Shown here: in pieces, positions 47,135 through 55,784 of the stretch
Layout: every line of letters starts with the position of its first letter
Numbering within the stretch: position 1 is the first letter of the stretch
Source: Chromobacterium alticapitis
Lineage (GTDB): Bacteria; Pseudomonadota; Gammaproteobacteria; Burkholderiales; Chromobacteriaceae
Assembly (NCBI RefSeq): GCF_002924365.1
Contig: NZ_PQWB01000189.1
Location: 1 to 64,000, forward strand
Direction: 5' to 3'
Length of the DNA: 64,000 nucleotides
Notes under the pieces: model-generated
Databases searched by the model: none
What the model was told of the DNA's origin: nothing
What the model saw: only the letters and a program-made list of their open reading frames with translations
Program-made: the position numbers and the translations under genes

Positions 47135-48217
47135 TCAGCGCGCCGACAGCGTCCACCTTTGGCGGGCCGTGCCGTCGCATTTCAGCAAGCTGACCGGCTG
47201 TCCCGATTGGTTGGCGCTCAGGCATAAGCCGCTAGCCGCGCTGCGCAGCGCGCCGCCGTCCAACTTCCAGCGGGACTTGCCGCTGCAAGTCCGCACATCC
47301 ACGCCTCCGCCGTTCTCCTCCAGACAGTAGTCGTTTTGCAGTTGCAGCGAGCCGTCTCGCGCCTTCACCCAGGCCTGGTTGGCGCCGCCCGTGCATCCGT
47401 AGGCGATGGCGGCCGCGCCCTCCTGGATGCCGCCGCTGGCATCGAGACATTGGCCGCCATTGACGATGGGGCCGCGCGCGCTATTGCCGATGCCGTTTTC
47501 CTGCGCGCTGCCGCTGGCCACGCGGCTGACTTTGGAGAAGTCCGGGCAAGCCTGGCTGACCGAAGTGCCGCTGACGCTGGCCGAAACCTGCCGGCCGTTA
47601 GCCATGCCGACCGGCAAACCGAACGTGGCCTGGCTATACGGCTGGCCAAGGCAGGTTGCTCTGTCATTATTCCACTCGAAGTATTCCGTCCAGTTCACCA
47701 TATTATTGGGAGAAATCTTGCTGGCCGCCGTCCTGATGCTGCCCAGCTTGAACGAGCTGCCATCGGTCTGGTCCACCACGGTTACGCCCAGCCAGTTGTC
47801 CGCCTCGTAGGCGATATGGAAGCGATAGCGGTGGCCCTGCTTCCAGTCCACGTGGATGCGGCAGCTACGGCCGGTGCCTTCGCCGGAAAACGTGAGGCAA
47901 TAGCTGCCTGGGCTGCCGGTCTTGGCGTCCGTGGTGTTCCAGGCGGAGAACAGGAAAGTGCGCGGGCTGCCGCCATTGCTCTGCATGCCGGCATACGCGC
48001 CGGACGTGCCCACCAGATCGAACTGGTTGGCCCAGTAGACATTGGCGGCATGGCCGGGATCGCTGTTGACCGTGATGGCGAAGTCCACGGCGTCCAAGCC
48101 TGCCACGCCGGCGGGGAAACGATAGTTGGTATAGGTGCCCGGCGTTTTGCCCGCCGCATGCAGCAGCGGGGACAGCGCCAGCATCCACAACAGGGGGAGC
48201 GCGGCTTTGGCTTTCAT
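47135..48217 (-). CDS. Secreted DUF3472-like protein with C-terminal ricin-type lectin domain
   Basis: A 360-residue secreted protein with signal peptide (ALPLLWMLALSPLLHA). The N-terminal 200 residues resemble DUF3472 domains (TYTNYRFPAGVAGLDAVDF, NWTEYFEWNNDRATCLGQPYSQATFG), and the C-terminal 120 residues form a ricin B-type beta-trefoil with QCLDASGG, GCTGGANQAW and LLKCDGTARQRW repeats. It probably binds glycans outside the cell. It is convergent with the GIDE gene and has no apparent partner. Confidence 0.8.
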   Translation of the reverse strand: MKAKAALPLLWMLALSPLLHAAGKTPGTYTNYRFPAGVAGLDAVDFAITVNSDPGHAANVYWANQFDLVGTSGAYAGMQSNGGSPRTFLFSAWNTTDAKTGSPGSYCLTFSGEGTGRSCRIHVDWKQGHRYRFHIAYEADNWLGVTVVDQTDGSSFKLGSIRTAASKISPNNMVNWTEYFEWNNDRATCLGQPYSQATFGLPVGMANGRQVSASVSGTSVSQACPDFSKVSRVASGSAQENGIGNSARGPIVNGGQCLDASGGIQEGAAAIAYGCTGGANQAWVKARDGSLQLQNDYCLEENGGGVDVRTCSGKSRWKLDGGALRSAASGLCLSANQSGQPVSLLKCDGTARQRWTLSAR

Positions 48218-48336
48218 TTCGGCATCCTTGCATCGATTGGAGAATGCCCGCGCCGGAGCGGCCGGCCTGGCGGGACAGCAATAGGAATAGCTGCCTCCGC
48301 GCCGGTTATCAATACGTAATATTTACAAATAAACCG

Positions 48337-49662
48337 TTATTTGCCATTTAAATGATTAAAAATATTATCCCCCTCCACGCGGAGCGCGCAAACGAACTCG
48401 CCCTCCAGCGGACAGCCCGCCTCGTCCCGCACCGGCAGCCGCTCCCGCGACAACACGCGCCACCCTTTCGCCAGCAAGCCGTCGAGATAGCTCGCGGCAT
48501 GGCGATAGCGCCCGCTGTGGTGCAAGCGAAAATCCTCGCCAGCCTCCTCCAGCCGCTCAGTGCTGAACAACAACAGGCCGCCGGCCGGCAGCGCCGCGCC
48601 GAACGCTTCGAACAAGGGCTCCAGCCGGCCGATATAGGGCAGCGTATCCATGCAGGCGATCAAATCCCAACGGTCCGTCCGTTCGCGCAGATGACTGAGA
48701 ATGTCCGCCTGATGCAAGTCGTCGTACACCAGCTTGGCTTGCGCCTGTTCCAGCATGCCCGCGCTCAAATCCACGCCCTCCAGCCGGCGGGCATAGCGGC
48801 GCAAGGCCGCGCCGGCCAAGCCGGTGCCGCAGCCCACATCCAGCGCGCGCAGCGAGCGTTCGGCCAGGCCGCGGCCGGCTAGGCAACCCGCCAGCCATTG
48901 CGGCCCCAGGTAGCGCAGCCGCGCCAACGCCCGGTCGAAGCCTGCCGCCGCCGCGTCGAACGCCTGGCTGACGTAGTCGTCCGGGCAGGCCTGCGGCGCG
49001 CCCGCGCCGCCGAACGCCGCCAGCATGTGCGCGGCCACCGGATCGCCTGGGCGCAGCGCCAGCCAGTCCCGCGCCAATGCCTTGGCCTCATCGAAACGAT
49101 CCAATTCGCACAAGGCCTGCGCCACCGCGATGGCGTCCATCCGGCCCGCAGGCTCCGCCAACACGCCCTGCGCGTTGCAGCGCCGCGCCTCGGCGTAACG
49201 CCCTTGCCGCAACAGCAATTCCGTCAGCAGATAAAATGCTTCCGGGCAGCCCGGGTCAAGCGAGATGGCGCGCCGCAGCGCGCGCTCGGCTTCCTCGTCC
49301 ATCCCCGCCCGCGCCAATTGCGCGCCCAGCTGGCTCCAATAGACGTAACGCCCGGGATCAAGCGCCGCGGCGGCGCGCCAGGCCGCGATGGACTCGGCCG
49401 CCTCTCCCAGGCGCGCGCAGGCCATGCCCAAGTTAAAATGCCATTCCGCGTGGCCACTCTCGCCGGCGACGGCCAGCGCCAGCTCGCGCTTCGCCTCTGC
49501 CGGCCGGTCCCGCTGCAACAGCAGAAAACCCAGCCAGTGCCGCGCGGCGTGCCCCAGCTGCGCATCGTCCAGCAAGCGTCGATAGGCCGCTTCCGCCGCC
49601 TCCGCCTCGCCAGCCAAATGCAAACGTTGCGCGTCCCGTAAATCCCGTTCGCTCGTCGTCAT
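48337..49662 (-). CDS. TPR-methyltransferase fusion protein
   Basis: A 441-residue protein. The N-terminal 230 residues are TPR-like helix pairs (AEAAYRRLLDDAQLGHAARHWLG and similar); the C-terminal part is a class I methyltransferase with the SAM-binding motif LDVGCGTGLAGAALRRYARRLEGVD, split around residues 270-293. Relatives appear near sugar or secondary-metabolite genes, but no such cluster is here. The substrate is unknown. The gene follows phaR behind a terminator. Confidence 0.88.
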   Translation of the reverse strand: MTTSERDLRDAQRLHLAGEAEAAEAAYRRLLDDAQLGHAARHWLGFLLLQRDRPAEAKRELALAVAGESGHAEWHFNLGMACARLGEAAESIAAWRAAAALDPGRYVYWSQLGAQLARAGMDEEAERALRRAISLDPGCPEAFYLLTELLLRQGRYAEARRCNAQGVLAEPAGRMDAIAVAQALCELDRFDEAKALARDWLALRPGDPVAAHMLAAFGGAGAPQACPDDYVSQAFDAAAAGFDRALARLRYLGPQWLAGCLAGRGLAERSLRALDVGCGTGLAGAALRRYARRLEGVDLSAGMLEQAQAKLVYDDLHQADILSHLRERTDRWDLIACMDTLPYIGRLEPLFEAFGAALPAGGLLLFSTERLEEAGEDFRLHHSGRYRHAASYLDGLLAKGWRVLSRERLPVRDEAGCPLEGEFVCALRVEGDNIFNHLNGK

Positions 49663-49690
49663 ATCGTTTCACTCGCGGCCGCGCCGCATA

Positions 49691-49725
49691 AAAACAAAGC
49701 CGAAGGCATGCTGCCTCCGGCTTTT
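49691..49725 (-). terminator. Terminator after phaR
   Basis: On the minus strand AAAGCCGGAGGCA pairs with TGCCTTCGGCTTT with one mismatch, followed by GTTTTTATG. Confidence 0.7.
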
Positions 49726-49748
49726 TGCTGATGCCCCGAACCGCCGCC

Positions 49749-50312
49749 TCAGGGCTTGTTCTTGTCGTCTTCGCCGCCGGGATAGCCGGGGAAGCCGAAG
49801 CCGCCGAACAACTGCTTGGTCTGCTCCTGCATGCGGTTCTGCATTTCCAGAAACATGCCGGTGCTCTGCTCCATATAGTTGGCCATCATGTTCTGGATGG
49901 CCGGCCCCTGCAGCTTCATGAACTCGCCCCACAGCGAACTGTTCAGCATGGCGTTGTCGCCATACATCGCGCGGGTCTGCTCCTGCATTTTTTGCTGTAA
50001 CTGCGAGAACAGCTGCAGGTTCTTCTCCAGGAAGGGCCCCATCATGCCTTGCATCGCCTGGCCGTAATAACGGATGAATTGCGTCAGCACCTCGTAGCTG
50101 AACATCGGCATGCCGCCGTTTTCTTCTTCCAGAATGATCTGCAGCAACACGCTGCGGGTAATGTCTTCCTGCGTCTTGGCATCCACCACCTGGATGTCCA
50201 CATTGTCCAGAACCAGCTGCTTGACGTCGCCCAGCGTGATGTAGGAACTGGTGGCGGTATCGTACAGTCTACGGTTCGGGTACTTCTTGATGACCCGTTT
50301 CTCAACACTCAT
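49749..50312 (-). CDS. phaR: Polyhydroxyalkanoate synthesis repressor PhaR
   Basis: A 187-residue regulator that represses phasin genes and is released by binding PHA granules. The N-terminal PHB_acc_N domain reads VIKKYPNRRLYDTATSSYITLGD (residues about 7-29); two PHB_acc segments follow, with a Gln/Met-rich tail. It is divergent from the phasin gene, and a symmetric site in between is a likely operator. Confidence 0.95.
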   Translation of the reverse strand: MSVEKRVIKKYPNRRLYDTATSSYITLGDVKQLVLDNVDIQVVDAKTQEDITRSVLLQIILEEENGGMPMFSYEVLTQFIRYYGQAMQGMMGPFLEKNLQLFSQLQQKMQEQTRAMYGDNAMLNSSLWGEFMKLQGPAIQNMMANYMEQSTGMFLEMQNRMQEQTKQLFGGFGFPGYPGGEDDKNKP

Positions 50313-50426
50313 TTAACACTCCTGGTTTATTGTCGTGGTGTTGTGCGCTGGCAATCTAACATAAATACAACAGAGTAGAGCAAATCTACTACCAATACCC
50401 CACCTCGCGTGCTACATTTCGACGTC

Positions 50427-50443
50427 ATTGTGCAATGCACAAT
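50427..50443. promoter_or_regulatory. Symmetric candidate PhaR operator
   Basis: ATTGTGCAATGCACAAT is a perfect 7+3+7 inverted repeat containing TGC/GCA half-sites similar to those bound by PhaR in other bacteria. It lies 57 bp upstream of the phasin ATG and 115 bp upstream of phaR. Confidence 0.55.
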
Positions 50444-50499
50444 TAATCACGCAAGACTTTCGTTTGACCCCATTTTCCACGTAATGGAGGTTTTACACC

Positions 50500-51054
50500 A
50501 TGTCCTTAAACAATGAACAACTGAACAAACTGGCTCTGACCGGCATCGAATCCTCGCTGCGCTTCGCCCAGATCGCTCTCGACAGCACCGAGCGCCTGGT
50601 CAAGCTGCAACTGGATGCGTCCAAGCAGTCGCTGGAAGAGCAAACCCAGGCCGCCAAGCAACTGGCCGGCTTCAAAGACGCTCAGGAAGCCGTCAACCAT
50701 CTGAGCAAGGTGGCCACCCAGGCCGTAGACAAGGCAGTGAACCACTCGCGCAATGTATACGAAGTGGTGTCCGGCGTGCAGAGCGAACTGAACAAGCTGG
50801 TGGAAGAGAGCGTCGGCCTGTACAACAAGTCGCTGATCAGCTCCATCGAATCGTTCGCCAAGAACGCGCCGGCCGGCTCCGACGCCACCCTGAACGCGGT
50901 GAAGACCTCCGTCGCAGCCGCAGCCGCAGCCGTCAACACCTTCAGCAAGGCGGCCCAGCAAGTAGCGGAATTCACCGACAGCAGCGTCAAGGCCGCCACC
51001 AGCGCCACCGCAGACGCCGTGAAAAATTCGGCCAAGCGCGGCACCACTGTCTGA
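50500..51054 (+). CDS. phaP: Phasin
   Basis: A 184-residue granule-associated protein covering PHA inclusions. The sequence is highly helical and amphipathic, rich in Ala, Ser, Lys and Gln with no cysteine, and begins MSLNNEQLNKLALTGIESS, typical of beta-proteobacterial phasins. AATGGAGG precedes the start. It is divergent from phaR with a palindrome between them. No PHA synthase lies in the window. Confidence 0.9.
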   Translation: MSLNNEQLNKLALTGIESSLRFAQIALDSTERLVKLQLDASKQSLEEQTQAAKQLAGFKDAQEAVNHLSKVATQAVDKAVNHSRNVYEVVSGVQSELNKLVEESVGLYNKSLISSIESFAKNAPAGSDATLNAVKTSVAAAAAAVNTFSKAAQQVAEFTDSSVKAATSATADAVKNSAKRGTTV

Positions 51055-51076
51055 GCCATGCGCTGAATCCGTCCCC

Positions 51077-51108
51077 AACCCCGCCCTAAACCGGCGGGGT
51101 TTCGCTTT
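51077..51108 (+). terminator. Terminator after phasin gene
   Basis: AACCCCGCC/GGCGGGGTT forms a 9-bp stem with a 7-nt loop, then TTCGCTTT. Confidence 0.75.
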
Positions 51109-51183
51109 AACGGATGCGCGTCCGACCGCTACGGGGTTACAATCGCGCTTTAAGAGATTGAGCAAGCACCACGGGTTCCCCTC

Positions 51184-52314
51184 ATGAAGATCAGCAGCAA
51201 CTTCGACGCCGGCAGCATAGAGATCGTCTCCGCCGACAACCTTGACGACATCCAACTGCGCATCCGCCGCGACAACGCGGCCGAAATCGCGCAATGGTTC
51301 TACTTCCGCGTGCAAGGGGCCGCCTACCAACACTGCTCCTTCCGTTTCCTCAATGCCGCCGAGTGCGCCTATCCGCAAGGCTGGGTGGACTACCAGGCCA
51401 TGGCCTCCTACGACCGCATCAACTGGTTCCGCGTGCCTACGCGCTACGAGGACGGTGTGATGGTGATAGAGCACGTGCCGCTGTCCGGCAGCATCTATTA
51501 CGCTTATTTCGAGCCCTATTCCTACGAACAGCACCTGAACCTGATCGGCCAGGCGCAAGGCTCCGGCCTGTGCCAGGTATCGGATCTCGGCTCCACCGTG
51601 CAGGGCCGCGACATGAACCTGCTGACCATAGGCCATGAAGTGGAATCCGATCTGAAGATCTGGATCACCGCGCGCCAGCATCCGGGCGAGACCATGGCCG
51701 AGTGGTTCGTCGAAGGCCTGCTGAACCGCCTGCTGGACCCGCAGGATCCGACCAGCCGCGCGCTGCTGGACCGCGCCACCTTCTACGTGGTGCCGAACAT
51801 GAACCCTGACGGCTCCGTGCTGGGCAATCTGCGCACCAACGCCGCCGGCGCCAATCTGAACCGCGAATGGTCCAACCCCAGCCCGGAAAACAGCCCGGAA
51901 GTGCTGGCGGTGCGCGAAAAAATGCTGGAAACCGGCGTGGACCTGTTCCTGGACATCCACGGCGACGAGAACATCCCCTATGTGTTCCTGGCCGGCACCG
52001 AGGGCGCGCCGTCCTGGAACGAAAAGCTGGAAAGCCTGGCCGACAGCTTCCGCCACCACTTCCTGCTGGCCAGCCCGGACTTCCAGACCGAGCACGGCTA
52101 CCCGCGCAACGAGCCGGGCAAGGCCAATATGGGCATCGCCACCAACTGGGTATGCGAGCAGTTCGGCTGCCTCGCCTTCACGCTGGAAATGCCGTTCAAG
52201 GACAATAACAATCTGCCGGACGACGACTTCGGCTGGAGCGGCCAGCGCAGTCTGCGTCTGGGCGAAGCCGCCCTGTCGCCCATCTACGCCATCCTCAACG
52301 CGCTGGGCCGCTAA
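51184..52314 (+). CDS. M14-family zinc carboxypeptidase (cytosolic type)
   Basis: A 376-residue enzyme without a signal peptide. The N-terminal beta-domain is followed by the M14 core with the zinc motif ARQHPGETMAEW (HxxE) near residue 162 and the later histidine in DIHGDENIPYVF near 259. The catalytic glutamate context FTLEMPFKDN appears near 340. It resembles cytosolic carboxypeptidase-like (CCP/M14D) enzymes that trim peptides; the substrate is unknown. A terminator follows. Confidence 0.85.
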   Translation: MKISSNFDAGSIEIVSADNLDDIQLRIRRDNAAEIAQWFYFRVQGAAYQHCSFRFLNAAECAYPQGWVDYQAMASYDRINWFRVPTRYEDGVMVIEHVPLSGSIYYAYFEPYSYEQHLNLIGQAQGSGLCQVSDLGSTVQGRDMNLLTIGHEVESDLKIWITARQHPGETMAEWFVEGLLNRLLDPQDPTSRALLDRATFYVVPNMNPDGSVLGNLRTNAAGANLNREWSNPSPENSPEVLAVREKMLETGVDLFLDIHGDENIPYVFLAGTEGAPSWNEKLESLADSFRHHFLLASPDFQTEHGYPRNEPGKANMGIATNWVCEQFGCLAFTLEMPFKDNNNLPDDDFGWSGQRSLRLGEAALSPIYAILNALGR

Positions 52315-52335
52315 CTCAAAAGCAGGCCTGCACCT

Positions 52336-52364
52336 ACCGCCGGGTCATCTCCCGGCGGTTTTTA
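52336..52364 (+). terminator. Terminator after the M14 peptidase gene
   Basis: ACCGCCGGG/CCCGGCGGT with a TCATCT loop runs into TTTTA. Confidence 0.85.
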
Positions 52365-52462
52365 CGTTGCGGCGCGAAAATGCGGGCGGCGCTGACCGCC
52401 CTGGGCGAGGATCGCCCGCTCCATCCGCGCCAATTCATTCGCTAGCGCACGCTACCAAAGGA

Positions 52463-52496
52463 AACAGCCCTGCCAGCTTACGCCGGCAGGGCTGTT
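52463..52496 (-). terminator. Hairpins downstream of glyA
   Basis: AACAGCCCTGCC pairs perfectly with GGCAGGGCTGTT around a 10-nt loop; read leftward it is followed by TCCTTTGG. A second imperfect hairpin (ATGCCGCTCGCTT / AAGCGAACGGCAT, 52519-52548) lies nearer to glyA. The rest of 52365-52589 shows no gene. Confidence 0.5.
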
Positions 52497-52589
52497 GAAA
52501 TCGGACTGAGCAACAAGCATGCCGCTCGCTTGCATAAGCGAACGGCATCCCCGGTCAAGGGCGGCTGGCTTGCATCTGGAAGAGCAGGC

Positions 52590-53837
52590 TTACTTGGCGT
52601 ACACCGGGAAACGGTGGCACAGCGCGGTGGCCTTCTCGGCGATGCGGGCGATCAGCGCGTCGTCGTTCGGGTTATCCAGCACGTCGGCGACCATATTGGC
52701 CACTTCGATGGCCTCGGCTTCCTTGAAGCCGCGGGTGGTGATGGCCGGGGAGCCGATACGGACGCCCGAGGTGACGAACGGGGTTTCCGGATCGTTCGGG
52801 ATCGAGTTCTTGTTGACCGTGATGTGGGCGCGGCCCAGCAGCGCGTCGGCTTGTTTGCCGGTCAGGCCCTTGGGGCGCAGATCGACCAGGAACACGTGGC
52901 TCTCGGTGCGGCCGGACACGATGCGCAAGCCGCGCTCGGCCAGGGTCTTGGCCATGATGGCGGCGTTCTTGATCACTTGTTCCTGATAAGCCTTGAACTC
53001 CGGCTGCAGCGCTTCCTTGAAGGCCACGGCCTTGGCGGCGATCACATGCTCCAGCGGGCCGCCTTGCAGCGTCGGGAACACATTGCTGTTGATGCTCTTC
53101 TCGAACTCGGCCTTGGCCAGGATGATGCCGCCGCGCGGGCCGCGCAGGGTTTTGTGGGTGGTCGAGGTCACAAAGTCGGCGTGCGGCACCGGGTTCGGAT
53201 ACAGGCCCGCGGCCACCAGGCCGGCGTAGTGAGCCATGTCCACCATGAAGTAAGCGCCCACCTTCTTGGCGATCTGGCCCATGCGCTCGAAGTCGAAGCG
53301 CAGAGCGTAAGCGGATGCGCCGCCGATGATCAGCTTCGGCTTGGTTTCCATCGCCACGCGCTCCATGTCGTCGTAGTCGATTTCTTCCTTATCGTTCAGA
53401 CCATAGGCGACGATGTTGAACATCTTGCCGGACAGGTTGGCCGGGGAGCCGTGGGTCAGGTGGCCGCCGTGGCCCAAGTTCATGCCCATCACGGTGTCGC
53501 CCGGCTTCAGGATGGAGAAGTACACCGCCTGATTGGCCTGGGAACCGGAGTGCGGCTGCACGTTGGCGTACTCGGCGCCGAACAGCTGCTTGACGCGGTC
53601 GATGGCCAGCTGCTCGACGACATCCACATGCTCGCAACCGCCGTAGAAGCGCTTGCCCGGGTAGCCTTCGGCGTACTTGTTGGTCAGCTGGGAGCCTTGG
53701 GCTTCCATGACCGCCGGGCTGGTGTAGTTTTCCGAGGCGATCAGCTCGATGTGATCTTCCTGGCGTTGGCATTCCGCGGCAATGGCGGCGGCGAGTTCTG
53801 GGTCGAATTTGGCGATCGTCTGGTCAGCAGCGAACAT
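52590..53837 (-). CDS. glyA: Serine hydroxymethyltransferase
   Basis: Transfers the hydroxymethyl group of serine to tetrahydrofolate, giving glycine and 5,10-methylene-THF. The 415-residue PLP enzyme has [19 protein letters not shown] near the N-terminus, [10 protein letters not shown], and the PLP-lysine motif [12 protein letters not shown]. The start [10 protein letters not shown] was chosen, with a GGATGAG sequence just upstream; an ATG 18 bases earlier is open but lacks a ribosome-binding site. Confidence 0.96.
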   Translation of the reverse strand: MFAADQTIAKFDPELAAAIAAECQRQEDHIELIASENYTSPAVMEAQGSQLTNKYAEGYPGKRFYGGCEHVDVVEQLAIDRVKQLFGAEYANVQPHSGSQANQAVYFSILKPGDTVMGMNLGHGGHLTHGSPANLSGKMFNIVAYGLNDKEEIDYDDMERVAMETKPKLIIGGASAYALRFDFERMGQIAKKVGAYFMVDMAHYAGLVAAGLYPNPVPHADFVTSTTHKTLRGPRGGIILAKAEFEKSINSNVFPTLQGGPLEHVIAAKAVAFKEALQPEFKAYQEQVIKNAAIMAKTLAERGLRIVSGRTESHVFLVDLRPKGLTGKQADALLGRAHITVNKNSIPNDPETPFVTSGVRIGSPAITTRGFKEAEAIEVANMVADVLDNPNDDALIARIAEKATALCHRFPVYAK

Positions 53838-53940
53838 CTTTGACTCATCCATCAAAGGGTTAACGATTCGGCCATTCTACACGAAATGCTTCAAGCGAAA
53901 CCTTAACGTGAAGCAAGCCCGCCGGAGCATGCGCCGCCGC

Positions 53941-54642
53941 TCATTCCCGCGTGTCCACCAGGATCAGCTCGGCCTCCCGGCTCGCCGAAACGCGTATCCA
54001 TTCCTCGCCGCGAATCGCCGCGCCATCGCCCGCTTGCAAGGCGACGCCGTTCACTTGCGCCTCCCCGCCGGACAGCACCAAGTAGGCTCGCCGGCCCTCA
54101 GCCAAACGGTAGGCGGCCTCCTCCCCGGCCTGCAATACCGCGCCCAGCACGCGGGCGTCGGCGCGAATCGGCAGGGCGTCGGCGTCGCCATCCATGCCGC
54201 TGGCCAGCGCGATGAAGGCGCCGGAGCGGTCGATCTTGGGAAACGGCTTGCTGCCCCAGGATGGTTCGCCGCCATGATGGTCCGGATAGATCCAGATCTG
54301 GAAAATACGGGTGGCCACCGGCTCCAGATTGAATTCCGAGTGAACGATGCCGTTGCCGGCGCTCATCACCTGCACGTCGCCGGCCTCGGTGCGGCCGCGG
54401 TTGCCCAGGCTGTCCTCGTGGCTGATCGCGCCTTCTCGGACATAGGTGATGATTTCCATATCGGAATGAGAATGCGGATCGAAACCGGTGCCAGCGGCAA
54501 TGGTGTCGTCGTTCCATACCCGCAGTCTGCCCCAGCGCATGCGCTCGGGATCGCGGTAGTCGGCGAAGGAAAAATGGTGCTTGGCGTCAAGCCAGCCGTG
54601 CTGGGCGGCGCCCAGGCTGGCGAAGGGACGGCGTTCTATCAT
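53941..54642 (-). CDS. Pirin-family protein
   Basis: A 233-residue bicupin of the pirin/YhhW group. The N-terminal cupin has FDPHSHSDMEIITYVREG with the metal ligands near residues 56-62, and GNGIVHSEFN supplies the further ligand. Some relatives oxidise quercetin. It is divergent from the LysR gene at 54814; the 170-bp gap probably holds the operator, and the LysR likely regulates it. Confidence 0.92.
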   Translation of the reverse strand: MIERRPFASLGAAQHGWLDAKHHFSFADYRDPERMRWGRLRVWNDDTIAAGTGFDPHSHSDMEIITYVREGAISHEDSLGNRGRTEAGDVQVMSAGNGIVHSEFNLEPVATRIFQIWIYPDHHGGEPSWGSKPFPKIDRSGAFIALASGMDGDADALPIRADARVLGAVLQAGEEAAYRLAEGRRAYLVLSGGEAQVNGVALQAGDGAAIRGEEWIRVSASREAELILVDTRE

Positions 54643-54813
54643 GGCAGGCTCCTGTTTGGCGCTATAAGGATGTAGCCACTATAAACAAACGCCAATCCAA
54701 CATTAATGGAATATATGGAATATCATGCTTTCCATTTTTTAGATAATTGAGCGGCCTTCACTCTGTTGGAACGATGAGATAGCCCCTCAAGCCGACATGC
54801 TAATGGATGCTTC

Positions 54814-55734
54814 ATGAAACGACTGCCCGATCTGGAAGCCTGGGCCATTTTCGCCAAAGTGGCCGAATGCGGCGCCTTCGCCCGCGCCGCCGAAGAGCTG
54901 GGGCTGTCCCAAGCCACGGTGTCCAAAGCCGTGTCGCGGCTGGAGGCCCGAATGAAAACCACCCTGCTGCATCGCACCTCGCGCCAATTGACGCTGACCG
55001 AGGCCGGCGCCGCGGCGCTGGAGCGGGCTTCCCGCATCTTGGCCGAGGGAGAGGCGGTAGAGGCGGACATCGCGGAGCAATCCAGCGTTTTGCGCGGACG
55101 GATACGCGTAGCCGCCCCCATGTCTTTTGGCCTATCCCACCTGGCGCCGCTGCTGCCGGATTTCATGGCGCGACATCCGGAAGTGGAGCTGGATCTGCAT
55201 TTCAGCGACGAACAAGTGGATTTGGTCGCGGACCGGATGGACCTGGCGCTGCGCATCGCCTCTCCGGCCGACTCCAGCCTGCTGGCGCGCCGGCTGTGCG
55301 CGGTGCGCATCCTGCTGGTGGGCGCGCCATCCTACTTCGCGCGCCACGGCAAGCCGAGCCACCCGGCGGAACTGGCGCGGCACCGCGCCTTGCAGTACAG
55401 CAATGCGCAAGGCGGCCGCTACTGGCGCTTCCGCCATGCGAGTGAGGGCGAATTTGCGCTGGAGATGAGCGCGCCGCTGCGCGTCAACAACGCCGACGCG
55501 CTGGCCCCGGCACTGCGAGCAGGCCTGGGGCTGGCCCTGCAGCCGGAATTCCTGGCTTGGCAGGACTTGCAGGACGGCCTGCTGGAAACGGCGATGCCGG
55601 AGTGGCAGGTCGATCCGGTGGCACTCTACATTCTGACGCCGCCGGGCCGCGGCCGCCCGGCGCGGGCACAGGCGCTGATGGATTACCTGGCTCAGCGGCT
55701 GGCCGGCTCGCCGTGGGCCCGCTCGGCTGGCTGA
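54814..55734 (+). CDS. LysR-family regulator divergent from pirin gene
   Basis: A 306-residue LysR protein with helix-turn-helix FARAAEELGLSQATVSKAVSRLE at about 23-45 and a CrgA-like effector domain (the SFGLSHLAPLLPDFMARHPEVELDL region near 105-130). It probably regulates the divergent pirin gene, the common arrangement for this pair. The inducer is unknown. Confidence 0.92.
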   Translation: MKRLPDLEAWAIFAKVAECGAFARAAEELGLSQATVSKAVSRLEARMKTTLLHRTSRQLTLTEAGAAALERASRILAEGEAVEADIAEQSSVLRGRIRVAAPMSFGLSHLAPLLPDFMARHPEVELDLHFSDEQVDLVADRMDLALRIASPADSSLLARRLCAVRILLVGAPSYFARHGKPSHPAELARHRALQYSNAQGGRYWRFRHASEGEFALEMSAPLRVNNADALAPALRAGLGLALQPEFLAWQDLQDGLLETAMPEWQVDPVALYILTPPGRGRPARAQALMDYLAQRLAGSPWARSAG

Positions 55735-55739
55735 AATAC

Positions 55740-55763
55740 AAAGCCCCGCGCAAGGCGGGGCTG
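55740..55763. terminator. Hairpin between convergent LysR and DUF2863 genes
   Basis: AAGCCCCGC/GCGGGGCT stem with a short loop; the T-tract is weak on the plus strand, while on the minus strand it is followed by TTTGTATT. Confidence 0.65.
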
Positions 55764-55784
55764 TAAACGAAACGGCGAAGAAAC

